NCBI GenBank assembly: GCA_943737045.1
Contig: CALSFV010000104.1
Span: 62,001 to 126,000, forward strand
Source of the DNA: Parapristionchus giblindavisi
Taxonomy: Eukaryota; Nematoda; Chromadorea; Rhabditida; Diplogasteridae
Reading direction: 5' to 3'
DNA length: 64,000 nucleotides
Shown here: in pieces, positions 27,287 through 38,499 of the stretch
Layout: every line of letters starts with the position of its first letter
Numbering within the stretch: the stretch's first letter is position 1
Made by a program: the position numbers and the translations under genes
The notes under the pieces: model-generated
The model's input: only the letters and a program-made list of their open reading frames with translations
What the model was told of the DNA's origin: nothing
Database searches by the model: none

Positions 27287-28957
27287 TTTGGTATATGACA
27301 CGATAGGTTTCATTTTCATTTTCATATTTCATCAAGTTATCTTGATCATATCAGAGTAAAAGCTACTTTTGTACTTCGGTCATTATAGCAGCAGTAAAAT
27401 ATCACAGCTCGACATGACCTGAAGTGTGTCTCATTCAGAATTTTTTCCTCTTTCACATAGTATATTACTCGATAAGTATCATTGACAATTAGACTTGTAA
27501 CGAATTATTTTGTACCAAAAACAGAGAGTATTGAAAGATAAATTTACATATTGGCCGTACTGACCACTTTGAAATAATCTATCTTATTCAGAATTGTTCG
27601 CTCTTTCATTTGGTATATGACACGATAGGTTTCATTTTCATTTTCATATTTCTCTAGTTATCTTGATCATATCAGAGTAAAAGCTACTTTTGTACTTCGG
27701 TCATTATAGCAGCAGTAAAATATCACAGCTCGACATGACCTGAAGTGTGTCTCATTCAGAATTTTTTCCTCTTTCACATAGTATATTTCTCGATAAGTAT
27801 CATTGACAATTAGACTTGTAACGAATTATTTTGTACCAAAAACAGAGAGTATTGAAAGATAAATTTACATATTGGCCGTACTGACCACTTTGAAATAGTC
27901 TATCTTATTCAGAATTTTTCGCTCTTTCATTTGGTATATGACACGATAGGTTTCATTTTCATTTTCATATTTCTCAAGTTATCTTGATCATATCAGAGTA
28001 AAAGCTACTTTTGTACTTCGGTCATTATAGCAGCAGTAAAATATCACAGCTCGACATAACCTGAAGTGTGTCTCATTCAGAATTTTTTCCTCTTTCACAT
28101 AGTATATTACTCGATAAGTATCATTGACAATTAGACTTGTAACGAATTATTTTGTACCAAAAACAGAGAGTATTGAAATATAAATTTACATATTGGCCGT
28201 ACTGACCACTTTGAAATAGTTTATCTTATTCAGAATTTTTCGCTCTTTCATTTGGTATATGACACGATAGGTTTCATTTTCATTTTCATATTTCTCAAGT
28301 TATCTTGATCATATCAGAGTAAAAGCTACTTTTGTACTTCGGTCATTATAGCAGCAGTAAAATATCACAGCTCGACATGACCTGAAGCGTGTCTCATTCA
28401 GAATTTTTCCCTCTTTCACATAGTATATTACTCGATAAGTATCATTGACAATTAGACTTGTAACGAATTATTTTGTACCAAAAACAGAGAGTATTGAAAG
28501 ATAAATTTACATATTGGCCGTACTGACCACTTTGAAATAGTTTATCTTATTCAGAATTTTTCGCTCTTTCATTTGGTATATGACACGGTAGGTTTCATTT
28601 TCATTTTCATATTTCTCAAGTTATCTTGATCATATCAGAGCAAAAGCTACTTTTGTACTTCGGTCATTATAGCAGCAGGAAAATATTACAGCTCGACATG
28701 ACCTGAAGTGTGTCTCATTCAGAATTTTTTCCTCTTTCACATAGTATATTACTAGATAAGTATCATTGACAATTAGACTTGTAACGAATTATTTTGTACC
28801 AAAAACAGAGAGTATTGAAAGATAAATTTACATATTGGCCGTACTGACCACTTTGAAATAGTATATCTTATTCAGAATTTTTCGCTCTTTCATTTGGTAT
28901 ATGACACGATAGGTTTCATTTTCATTTTCATATTTCTCAAGTTATCTTGATCATATC

Positions 28958-28978
28958 TGTGGTGTGTCCAATCTGTCA
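28958..28978 (+). repeat. Left terminal inverted repeat, copy 1
   Basis: Begins TGTGGTGTGTCC and ends AATCTGTCA. It matches the reverse complement of 29683-29703 at 18 of 21 positions. The equivalent in copy 2 is 31308-31328. Confidence 0.88.
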
Positions 28979-29033
28979 AAAAAGATGCGAAGAAAGTTGC
29001 GAAGAAAGTTCGCAACTTTGTTCGCATCTTTTT
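28979..29033. repeat. 25-bp stem hairpin next to left end, copy 1
   Basis: Bases 28979-29003 pair with 29009-29033 around a 5-base loop. 24 of 25 positions match; 28992/29020 is the single mismatch. The arms contain AAAAAGATGCGAA and GTTGCGAA. The same hairpin lies at 31329-31383 in copy 2. Confidence 0.9.
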
Positions 29034-29412
29034 CTCTAAATCTCTCGAAATACACTCTCTCTAATTCTCTCTAACAAAAGTTGCGTCGAAAGTTGCGACG
29101 AAAAGATGCGACTAAAGTTGCGAACTTTGTTGCGAGGTCGGTTAGAGCAGACGAGAGAGTGTGCATTTGAAGAGGAGCAGAAAAAGTAAACGGAGATTTA
29201 CATAAAGTTGCGACGAAACTTGAATTTACAAAAGTGATAGTGTGATGGTGAAATTGTTATTACTCAACTCCTTATGAGTGTGTGTTCAATATGTTATAAT
29301 TTTTTTTAAAGAAAACTCTTATTCTTTATACAAAAACTGCAAAAGAAGTCATGTGCGCGCTCACGGATTTTCGTTTGAACTCAAGCTAGAAGGGGCGGGG
29401 CGACTGTCACCA

Positions 29413-29616
29413 AACCCGTCTGTGGTTTGCCGAAGTCTTTAATACAAGTATATAAGCCCCTTACACATCAAAGGGGTAGGAGAGCCTTCGAATGAAAGTT
29501 GTGAGGAGAGGTGCGCCTAACCCGTCTGGGGTTCGCCGTAGGCATTCTTACAAGTATGCAAACCCCTTGTCTATGTGAGGGGTAGGAGAGCTTTCGGACG
29601 AAAGTTGAGAGGAAAG
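29413..29616. repeat. Internal diverged tandem dimer (about 106 bp) in element copy 1
   Basis: Two units start at 29413 and 29519, each with AACCCGTCTG. Shared landmarks in order are GG-TT-GCCG, ACAAGTAT, CCCCTT, AGGGGTAGGAGAGC and GAAAGTTG. Each unit has a C-run/G-run hairpin: CCCCTT/AAGGGG at 29457-29476 and CCCCT/AGGGG at 29563-29582. The second unit merges into the right-end motif cluster near 29610. Copy 2 of the element has the same dimer from 31763. Confidence 0.85.
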
Positions 29617-29643
29617 TTCGCATCTTTCTGCTGAACTCTCGCT

Positions 29644-29683
29644 AGAAAGTTGCGAACTTTCTTCTGAACTTTCGATCGAAAGT
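29644..29683. repeat. Palindromes next to right end, copy 1
   Basis: AGAAAGTT-GCG-AACTTTCT (29644-29662) is an 8-bp stem with a 3-base loop. ACTTTCGATCGAAAGT (29668-29683) is a perfect 16-bp palindrome that abuts the right terminal repeat. The same structures occur 2350 bp downstream at 31994-32033. Confidence 0.88.
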
Positions 29684-29703
29684 GACAGATTGGACGGACC
29701 CCA
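29683..29703 (-). repeat. Right terminal inverted repeat, copy 1
   Basis: Reads TGACAGATTGGACGGACCCC followed by A. The last A may belong to the element or to the satellite, since the unit also has an A there. The equivalent in copy 2 is 32033-32053. Confidence 0.86.
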
Positions 29704-31307
29704 GAGCAAAAGCTACTTTTGTACTTCGGTCATTATAGCAGCAGTAAAATATTACAGCTCGACATGACCTGAAGTGTGTCTCATTCAGAATTTTTTCCTC
29801 TTTCACATAGTATATTACTCGATACGTATCATTGACAATTAGACTTGTAACGAATTATTTTGTACCAAAAACAGAGAGTATTGAAAGATAAATTTACATA
29901 TTGGCCGTACTGACCACTTTGAAATAGTTTATCTTATTCAGAATTTTTCGCTCTTTCATTTGGTATATGACACGGTAGGTTTCATTTTCATTTTCATATT
30001 TCTCAAGTTATCTTGATCATATCAGAGCAAAAGCTACTTTTGTACTTCGGTCATTATAGCAGCAGGAAAATATTACAGCTCGACATGACCTGAAGTGTGT
30101 CTCATTCAGAATTTTTTCCTCTTTCACATAGTATATTACTCGATAAGTATCATTGACAATTAGACTTGTAACGAATTATTTTGTACCAAAAACAGAGAGT
30201 ATTGAAATATAAATTTACATATTGGCCGTACTGACCACTTTGAAATAGTTTATCTTATTCAGAATTTTTCGCTCTTTCATTTGGTATTTGACACGATAGG
30301 TTTCATTTTCATTTTCATATTTCTCAAGTTATCTTGATCATATCAGAGTAAAAGCTACTTTTGTACTTCGGTCATTATAGCAGCAGTAAAATATCACAGC
30401 TCGACATGACCTGAAGCGTGTCTCATTCAGAATTTTTCCCTCTTTCACTTAGTATATTACTCGATAAGTATCATTGACAATTAGACTTGTAACGAATTAT
30501 TTTGTACCAAAAACAGAGAGTATTGAAAGATAAATTTACATATTGGCCGTACTGACCACTTTGAAATAGTCTATCTTATTCAGAATTTTTCGCTCTTTCA
30601 TTTGGTATATGACACGATAGGTTTCATTTTCATTTTCATATTTCTCAAGTTATCTTGATCATATCAGAGCAAAAGCTACTTTTGTACTTCGGTCATTATA
30701 GCAGCAGGAAAATATTACAGCTCGACATGACCTGAAGTGTGTCTCATTCAGAATTTTTTCCTCTTTCACATAGTATATTACTCGATACGTATCATTGACA
30801 ATTAGACTTGTAACGAATTATTTTGTACCAAAAACAGAGAGTATTGAAAGATAAATTTACATATTGGCCGTACTGACCACTTTGAAATAGTTTATCTTAT
30901 TCAGAATTTTTCGCTCTTTCATTTGGTATATGACACGGTAGGTTTCATTTTCATTTTCATATTTCTCAAGTTATCTTGATCATATCAGAGCAAAAGCTAC
31001 TTTTGTACTTCGGTCATTATAGCAGCAGGAAAATATTACAGCTCGACATGACCTGAAGTGTGTCTCATTCAGAATTTTTTCCTCTTTCACATAGTATATT
31101 ACTAGATAAGTATCATTGACAATTAGACTTGTAACGAATTATTTTGTACCAAAAACAGAGAGTATTGAAAGATAAATTTACATATTGGCCGTACTGACCA
31201 CTTTGAAATAGTATATCTTATTCAGAATTTTTCGCTCTTTCATTTGGTATATGACACGATAGGTTTCATTTTCATTTTCATATTTCTCAAGTTATCTTGA
31301 TCATATC
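29703..31307. repeat. 321-bp satellite array between the two elements (5 units)
   Basis: This is exactly 1605 bp, five times 321, of the same satellite in the same orientation, lying between the two copies of the 745-bp element. The first base after the element continues the unit where it was interrupted (AGAGCAAAAGC), so the element split one unit cleanly. Units here carry GAGCAAAAGC, GCAGGAAAATATTAC, GATACGTATC and GACACGGTAGG variants. No gene is present. Confidence 0.98.
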
Positions 31308-31328
31308 TGTGGTGTGTCCAATCTGTCA
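31308..31328 (+). repeat. Left terminal inverted repeat, copy 2
   Basis: Identical by eye to the left end of copy 1. Confidence 0.88.
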
Positions 31329-31762
31329 AAAAAGATGCGAAGAAAGTTGCGAAGAAAGTTCGCAACTTTGTTCGCATCTTTTTCTCTAAATCTCTCGAAA
31401 TACACTCTCTCTAATTCTCTCTAACAAAAGTTGCGTCGAAAGTTGCGACGAAAAGATGCGACTAAAGTTGCGAACTTTGTTGCGAGGTCGGTTAGAGCAG
31501 ACGAGAGAGTGTGCATTTGAAGAGGAGCAGAAAAAGTAAACGGAGATTTACATAAAGTTGCGACGAAACTTGAATTTACAAAAGTGATAGTGTGATGGTG
31601 AAATTGTTATTACTCAACTCCTTATGAGTGTGTGTTCAATATGTTATAATTTTTTTTAAAGAAAACTCTTATTCTTTATACAAAAACTGCAAAAGAAGTC
31701 ATGTGCGCGCTCACGGATTTTCGTTTGAACTCAAGCTAGAAGGGGCGGGGCGACTGTCACCA

Positions 31763-31966
31763 AACCCGTCTGTGGTTTGCCGAAGTCTTTAATACAAGTA
31801 TATAAGCCCCTTACACATCAAAGGGGTAGGAGAGCCTTCGAATGAAAGTTGTGAGGAGAGGTGCGCCTAACCCGTCTGGGGTTCGCCGTAGGCATTCTTA
31901 CAAGTATGCAAACCCCTTGTCTATGTGAGGGGTAGGAGAGCTTTCGGACGAAAGTTGAGAGGAAAG
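31763..31966. repeat. Internal diverged tandem dimer in element copy 2
   Basis: The counterpart of 29413-29616, shifted by 2350 bp, with the same two hairpins. Confidence 0.85.
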
Positions 31967-32032
31967 TTCGCATCTTTCTGCTGAACTCTCGCTAGAAAGT
32001 TGCGAACTTTCTTCTGAACTTTCGATCGAAAG

Positions 32033-32053
32033 TGACAGATTGGACGGACCCCA
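32033..32053 (-). repeat. Right terminal inverted repeat, copy 2
   Basis: Identical by eye to the right end of copy 1. Confidence 0.86.
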
Positions 32054-35000
32054 GAGCAAAAGCTACTTTTGTACTTCGGTCATTATAGCAGCAGTAAAAT
32101 ATTACAGCTCGACATGACCTGAAGTGTGTCTCATTCAGAATTTTTTCCTCTTTCACATAGTATATTACTCGATACGTATCATTGACAATTAGACTTGTAA
32201 CGAATTATTTTGTACCAAAAACAGAGAGTATTGAAAGATAAATTTACATATTGGCCGTACTGACCACTTTGAAATAGTTTATCTTATTCAGAATTTTTCG
32301 CTCTTTCATTTGGTATATGACACGGTAGGTTTCATTTTCATTTTCATATTTCTCAAGTTATCTTGATCATATCAGAGCAAAAGCTACTTTTGTACTTCGG
32401 TCATTATAGCAGCAGGAAAATATTACAGCTCGACATGACCTGAAGTGTGTCTCATTCAGAATTTTTTCCTCTTTCACATAGTATATTACTAGATAAGTAT
32501 CATTGACAATTAGACTTGTAACGAATTATTTTGTACCAAAAACAGAGAGTATTGAAAGATAAATTTACATATTGGCCGTACTGACCACTTTGAAATAGTA
32601 TATCTTATTCAGAATTTTTCGCTCTTTCATTTGGTATATGACACGATAGGTTTCATTTTCATTTTCATATTTCTCAAGTTATCTTGATCAAATCAGAGTA
32701 AAAGCTACTTCTGTACTTCGGTCATTATAGCAGCAGTAAAATATTACAGCTCGACATGACCTGAAGTGTGTCTCATTCAGAATTTTTTCCTCTTTCACAT
32801 AGTATATTACTCGATACGTATCATTGACAATTAGACTTGTAACGAATTATTTTGTACCAAAAACAGAGAGTATTGAAAGATAAATTTACATATTGGCCGT
32901 ACTGACCACTTTGAAATAGTTTATCTTATTCAGAATTTTTCGCTCTTTCATTTGGTATATGACACGATAGGTTTCATTTTCATTTTCATATTTCTCAAGT
33001 TATCTTGATCAAATCAGAGTAAAAGCTACTTCTGTACTTCGGTCATTATAGCAGCAGTAAAATATTACAGCTCGACATGACCTGAAGTGTGTCTCATTCA
33101 GAATTTTTTCCTCTTTCACATAGTATATTACTCGATACGTATCATTGACAATTAGACTTGTAACGAATTATTTTGTACCAAAAACAGAGAGTATTGAAAG
33201 ATAAATTTACATATTGGCCGTACTGACCACTTTGAAATAGTTTATCTTATTCAGAATTTTTCGCTCTTTCATTTGGTATATGACACGGTAGGTTTCATTT
33301 TCATTTTCATATTTCTCAAGTTATCTTGATCATATCAGAGCAAAAGCTACTTTTGTACTTCGGTCATTATAGCAGCAGGAAAATATTACAGCTCGACATG
33401 ACCTGAAGTGTGTCTCATTCAGAATTTTTTCCTCTTTCACATAGTATATTACTAGATAAGTATCATTGACAATTAGACTTGTAACGAATTATTTTGTACC
33501 AAAAACAGAGAGTATTGAAAGATAAATTTACATATTGGCCGTACTGACCACTTTGAAATAGTATATCTTATTCAGAATTTTTCGCTCTTTCATTTGGTAT
33601 ATGACACGATAGGTTTCATTTTCATTTTCATATTTCTCAAGTTATCTTGATCAAATCAGAGTAAAAGCTACTTCTGTACTTCGGTCATTATAGCAGCAGT
33701 AAAATATTACAGCTCGACATGACCTGAAGTGTGTCTCATTCAGAATTTTTTCCTCTTTCACATAGTATATCACTCGATAAGTATCATTGACAATTAGACT
33801 TGTAAAGAATTATTTTGTACCAAAAACAGAGAGCATTGAAAGATAAATTTACATATTGGCCGTACTGACCACTTTGAAATTGTCTATCTTATTCAGAATT
33901 TTTCGCTCTTTCATTTGGTATATGACACGATAGGTTTCATTTTCATTTTCATATTTCTCAAGTTATCTTGATCAAATCAGAGTAAAAGCTACTTCTGTAC
34001 TTCGGTCATTATAGCAGCAGTAAAATATTACAGCTCGACATGGCCTGAAGTGTGTCTCATTCAGAATTTTTTCCTCTTTCACATAGTATATCACTCGATA
34101 AGTATCATTGACAATTAGACTTGTAAAGAATTATTTTGTACCAAAAACAGAGAGCATTGAAAGATAAATTTACATATTGGCCGTACTGACCACTTTGAAA
34201 TTGTCTATCTTATTCAGAATTTTTCGCTCTTTCTTTTGGTATATGACACGGTAGGTTTCATTTTCATTTTCATATTTCTCAAGTTATCTTGATCATATCA
34301 GAGCAAAAGCTACTTTTGTACTTCGGTCATTATAGCAGCAGGAAAATATTACAGCTCGACATGACCTGAAGTGTGTCTCATTCAGAATTTTTTCCTCTTT
34401 CACATAGTATATTACTAGATAAGTATCATTGACAATTAGACTTGTAACGAATTATTTTGTACCAAAAACAGAGAGTATTGAAAGATAAATTTACATATTG
34501 GCCGTACTGACCACTTTGAAATAGTATATCTTATTCAGAATTTTTCGCTCTTTCATTTGGTATATGACACGATAGGTTTCATTTTCATTTTCATATTTCT
34601 CAAGTTATCTTGATCAAATCAGAGTAAAAGCTACTTCTGTACTTCGGTCATTATAGCAGCAGTAAAATATTACAGCTCGACATGACCTGAAGTGTGTCTC
34701 ATTCAGAATTTTTTCCTCTTTCACATAGTATATCACTCGATAAGTATCATTGACAATTAGACTTGTAACGAATTATTTTGTACCAAAAACAGAGAGTATT
34801 GAAAGATAAATTTACATATTGGCCGTACTGACCACTTTGAAATAGTCTATCTTATTCAGAATTTTTCGCTCTTTCATTTGGTATATGACACGATAGGTTT
34901 CATTTTCATTTTCATATTTCTCAAGTTATCTTGATCAAATCAGAGTAAAAGCTACTTCTGTACTTCGGTCATTATAGCAGCAGTAAAATATTACAGCTCG

Positions 35001-38000
35001 ACATGACCTGAAGTGTGTCTCATTCAGAATTTTTTCCTCTTTCACATAGTATATTACTCGATACGTATCATTGACAATTAGACTTGTAACGAATTATTTT
35101 GTACCAAAAACAGAGAGTATTGAAAGATAAATTTACATATTGGCCGTACTGACCACTTTGAAATAGTATATCTTATTCAGAATTTTTCGCTCTTTCATTT
35201 GGTATATGACACGATAGGTTTCATTTTCATTTTCATATTTCTCAAGTTATCTTGATCAAATCAGAGTAAAAGCTACTTCTGTACTTCGGTCATTATAGCA
35301 GCAGTAAAATATTACAGCTCGACATGACCTGAAGTGTGTCTCATTCAGAATTTTTTCCTCTTTCACATAGTATATTACTCGATACGTATCATTGACAATT
35401 AGACTTGTAACGAATTATTTTGTACCAAAAACAGAGAGTATTGAAAGATAAATTTACATATTGGCCGTACTGACCACTTTGAAATAGTTTATCTTATTCA
35501 GAATTTTTCGCTCTGTCATTTGGTATATGACACGATAGGTTTCATTTTCATTTTCATATTTCTCAAGTTATCTTGATCAAATCAGAGTAAAAGCTACTTC
35601 TGTACTTCGGTCATTATAGCAGCAGTAAAATATTACAGCTCGACATGACCTGAAGTGTGTCTCATTCAGAATTTTTTCCTCTTTCACATAGTATATCACT
35701 CGATAAGTATCATTGACAATTAGACTTGTAAAGAATTATTTTGTACCAAAAACAGAGAGCATTGAAAGATAAATTTACATATTGGCCGTACTGACCACTT
35801 TGTAATTGTCTATCTTATTCAGAATTTTTCGCTCTTTCATTTGGTATATGACACGATAGGTTTCATTTTCATTTTCATATTTCTCAAGTTATCTTGATCA
35901 AATCAGAGTAAAAGCTACTTCTGTACTTCGGTCATTATAGCAGCAGTAAAATATTACAGCTCGACATGGCCTGAAGTGTGTCTCATTCAGAATTTTTTCC
36001 TCTTTCACATAGTATATCACTCGATAAGTATCATTGACAATTAGACTTGTAACGAATTATTTTGTACCAAAAACAGAGAGTATTGAAAGATAAATTTACA
36101 TATTGGCCGTACTGACCACTTTGAAATAGTATATCTTATTCAGAATTTTTCGCTCTTTCATTTGGTATATGACACGATAGGTTTCATTTTCATTTTCATA
36201 TTTCTCAAGTTATCTTGATCAAATCAGAGTAAAAGCTACTTCTGTACTTCGGTCATTATAGCAGCAGTAAAATATTACAGCTCGACATGACCTGAAGTGT
36301 GTCTCATTCAGAATTTTTTCCTCTTTCACATAGTATATCACTCGATAAGTATCATTGACAATTAGACTTGTAACGAATTATTTTGTACCAAAAACAGAGA
36401 GTATTGAAAGATAAATTTACATATTGGCCGTACTGACCACTTTGAAATAGTCTATCTTATTCAGAATTTTTCGCTCTTTCATTTGGTATATGACACGATA
36501 GGTTTCATTTTCATTTTCATATTTCTCAAGTTATCTTGATCAAATCAGAGTAAAAGCTACTTCAGTACTTCGGTCATTATAGCAGCAGTAAAATATTACA
36601 GCTCGACATGACCTGAAGTGTGTCTCATTCAGAATTTTTTCCTCTTTCACATAGTATATCACTCGATAAGTATCATTGACAATTAGACTTGTAACGAATT
36701 ATTTTGTACCAAAAACAGAGAGTATTGAAAGATAAATTTACATATTGGCCGTACTGACCACTTTGAAATAGTCTATCTTATTCAGAATTTTTCGCTCTTT
36801 CATTTGGTATATGACACGATAGGTTTCATTTTCATTTTCATATTTCTCAAGTTATCTTGATCAGAGCAAAAGCTACTTTTGTACTTCGGTCATTATAGCA
36901 GCAGGAAAATATTACAGCTCGACATGACCTGAAGTGTGTCTCATTCAGAATTTTTTCCTCTTTCACATAGTATATTACTCGATAAGTATCATTGACAATT
37001 AGACTTGTAACGAATTATTTTGTACCAAAAACAGAGAGTATTGAAAGATAAATTTACATATTGGCCGTACTGACCACTTTGAAATAGTTTATCTTATTCA
37101 GAATTTTTCGCTCTTTCATTTGGTATATGACACGATAGGTTTCATTTTCATTTTCATATTTCTCAAGTTATCTTGATCATATCAGAGCAAAAGCTACTTT
37201 TGTACTTCGGTCATTATAGCAGCAGTAAAATATCACAGCTCGACATGACCTGAAGTGTGTCTCATTCAGAATTTTTTCCTCTTTCACATAGTATATTACT
37301 CGATAAGTATCATTGACAATTAGACTTGTAACGAATTATTTTGTACCAAAAACAGAGAGTATTGAAAGATAAATTTACCTATTGGCCGTACTGACCACTT
37401 TGAAATAGTTTATTTTATTCAGAATTTTTCGCTCTTTCATTTGGTATATGACACGATAGGTTTCATTTTCATTTTCATATTTCTCAAGTTATCTTGATCA
37501 AATCAGAGTAAAAGCTACTTTTGTACTTCGGTCATTATAGCAGCAGTAAAATATCACAGCTCGACATGACCTGAAGTGTGTCTCATTCAGAATTTTTTCC
37601 TCTTTCACATAGTATATTACTCGATAAGTATCATTGACAATTAGACTTGTAACGAATTATTTTGTACCAAAAACAGAGAGTATTGAAAGATAAATTTACA
37701 TATTGGCCGTACTGACCACTTTGAAATAGTTTATTTTATTCAGAATTTTTCGCTCTTTCATTTGGTATATGACACGATAGGTTTCATTTTCATTTTCATA
37801 TTTCTCAAGTTATCTTGATCAAATCAGAGTAAAAGCTACTTTTGTTCTTCGGTCATTATAGCAGCAGGAAAATATTACAGCTCGACATGACCTGAAGTGT
37901 GTCTCATTCAGAATTTTTTCCTCTTTCACATTGTATATTACTCGATAAGTATCATTGACAATTAGACTTGTAACGAATTATTTTGTACCAAAAACAGAGA

Positions 38001-38491
38001 GTATTGAAAGATAAATTTACATATTGGCCGTACTGACCACTTTGAAATAGTTTATTTTATTCAGAATTTTTCGCTCTTTCATTTGGTATATGACACGATA
38101 GGTTTCATTTTCATTTTCATATTTCTCAAGTTATCTTGATCAAATCAGAGTAAAAGCTACTTTTGTTCTTCGGTCATTATAGCAGCAGGAAATAATTACA
38201 GCTCGACATGACCTGAAGTGTGTCTCATTCAGAATTTTTTCCTCTTTCACATTGTATATTACTCGATAAGTATCATTGACAATTAGACTTGTAACGAATT
38301 ATTTTGTACCAAAAACAGAGAGTATTGAAAGATAAATTTACATATTGGCCGTACTGACCACTTTGAAATAGTTTATCTTATTCAGAATTTTTCGCTCTTT
38401 CATTTGGTATATGACACGATAGGTTTCATTTTCATTTTCATATTTCTCAAGTTATCTTGATCAAATCAGAGTAAAAGCTACTTTTGTACTT

Positions 38492-38499
38492 CGGTAAAA
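38492..38499. repeat. Unit with 15-bp deletion, site 1
   Basis: CTTCGGT is followed directly by AAAATATCAC. The bases CATTATAGCAGCAGT are missing, giving a 306-bp unit. The missing stretch ends in GT, as does the retained CGGT, so short homology may have guided the loss. Confidence 0.9.

Larger units (their letters stand above)
12199..28250. repeat. Satellite domain II (50 units)
   Basis: New diagnostic bases appear here: GAATTGTTCGC with CTCTAG, GAAATCTTTCC, GACACGGTAGG with CTTCTG, ATATTTCTCG, TTTTTCCCTC and GGTATTTGACAC with ATCAAATC. Subtypes from domain I (C, G, K) reappear at 13483-15087, inside the second copy of the 10-unit repeat. Two single-base insertions, near 19312 (CTAGTTTATC) and 27331 (TTTCATCAAG), are the only length changes. 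Confidence 0.82.
1..28957. repeat. 321-bp satellite array, left part
   Basis: Head-to-tail copies of one 321-bp unit fill this stretch without a break. The unit phase begins at base 1 with TTTGGTATATGACACG and recurs at 322, 643, 964, 1285 and so on. There are 90 complete units and a partial one up to the inserted element. Only two single-base insertions disturb the phase, near 19312 and 27331. G+C of the unit is about 31% by hand count. Each frame contains a stop in every unit (unit positions 10-12, 56-58 and 18-20 on the + strand; complements of stops at 64-66, 50-52 and 24-26 for the - strand), so no gene is encoded. Units differ by a few substitutions at recurring positions. Typical sites are the GCAG[T/G]AAA[A/C]TAT[C/T]AC segment and the AGT[C/T][T/A]TC junction. 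These differences define subtypes and higher-order repeats. This is non-coding satellite DNA and its chromosomal location is unknown. Confidence 0.98.
28958..29702. mobile_element. MITE-like element with terminal inverted repeats, copy 1
   Basis: A 745-bp sequence unlike the satellite splits one unit after unit position 65. To the left the satellite reads GATCATATC and to the right AGAGCAAAAGC, which join to give the normal unit. The ends are inverted repeats of about 21 bp with 18 matches, including a perfect 13-bp GTCCAATCTGTCA on the inner side. Left and right regions are rich in GTTGCGA/TCGCAAC motifs and hairpins, as in foldback or MITE elements. The middle is AT-rich and unremarkable. 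I recognise no coding sequence or transposase; a short frame from an ATG near 29244 stops after ten codons. No target site duplication is seen, which is unusual for a cut-and-paste element. Family not identified. A non-autonomous DNA transposon is the best guess. Confidence 0.8.
28439..30140. repeat. Segmental duplication that includes the element, copy 1 (about 1702 bp)
   Basis: Bases 28439-30140 match 30789-32490 with no difference that I could see. The match is bounded by single-base differences at 28438/30788 (A against C) and 30141/32491 (C against A). It covers the element plus partial satellite units on both sides. The shift is 2350 bp. Confidence 0.85.
31308..32052. mobile_element. 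MITE-like element with terminal inverted repeats, copy 2
   Basis: This is a second copy of the same 745-bp element, 2350 bp downstream, in the same orientation, at the same unit position and with the same flanking subtype markers. I saw no base difference from copy 1 by eye. Since 2350 equals 745 plus five times 321, the copy arose by duplication of a satellite segment that already contained the element, not by a second transposition. Confidence 0.85.
30789..32490. repeat. Segmental duplication that includes the element, copy 2 (about 1702 bp)
   Basis: The counterpart of 28439-30140. The 648 bp between the two matching blocks are satellite with different subtype markers, including GAAGCGTG with CCCTC and AGTCTATC. 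The duplication therefore spans 2350 bp but has since been partly overwritten, or was created within mixed units. Confidence 0.83.
28251..36862. repeat. Satellite domain III, carrying the inserted element
   Basis: This is the most mixed part of the array. Diagnostic bases include GAGCAAAAGC, GCAGGAAAATATTAC, ACTAGATAAG, GATACGTATC, AGTATATC, ATCAAATCAG with CTTCTG, TATATCACTCG, GTAAAGAATT, GAGCATTGAAAG and GAAATTGTC. The variant GACATGGCCTG occurs at 34041 and again at 35967, exactly six units later. The two copies of the 745-bp element lie here. The right edge is marked by a 5-bp deletion where ATATC is lost after TTGATC. Confidence 0.8.

Noticed and set aside
29240..29290. Short reading frame starting at an ATG in the middle of the element
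   Set aside because: It stops after about ten codons and has no recognisable features; this is chance.
29525..29545. tRNA-like or Pol III B-box signal (GGGGTTCGCCG) in the element, suggesting a SINE
   Set aside because: The match to a B box is partial, no A box or tRNA fold was found at the proper distance, and the element has inverted terminal repeats and no A-rich tail.
28956..29710. Helitron, because no target site duplication is seen
   Set aside because: A TC can be found at the left end, but there is no CTRR end with a preceding hairpin at the right end, the target is not an A/T dinucleotide, and paired terminal inverted repeats are present.
31308..32052. An independent second transposition of the element
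   Set aside because: Same position in the unit, same flanking substitutions and a spacing of exactly 745 + 5 x 321 bp point to segmental duplication.
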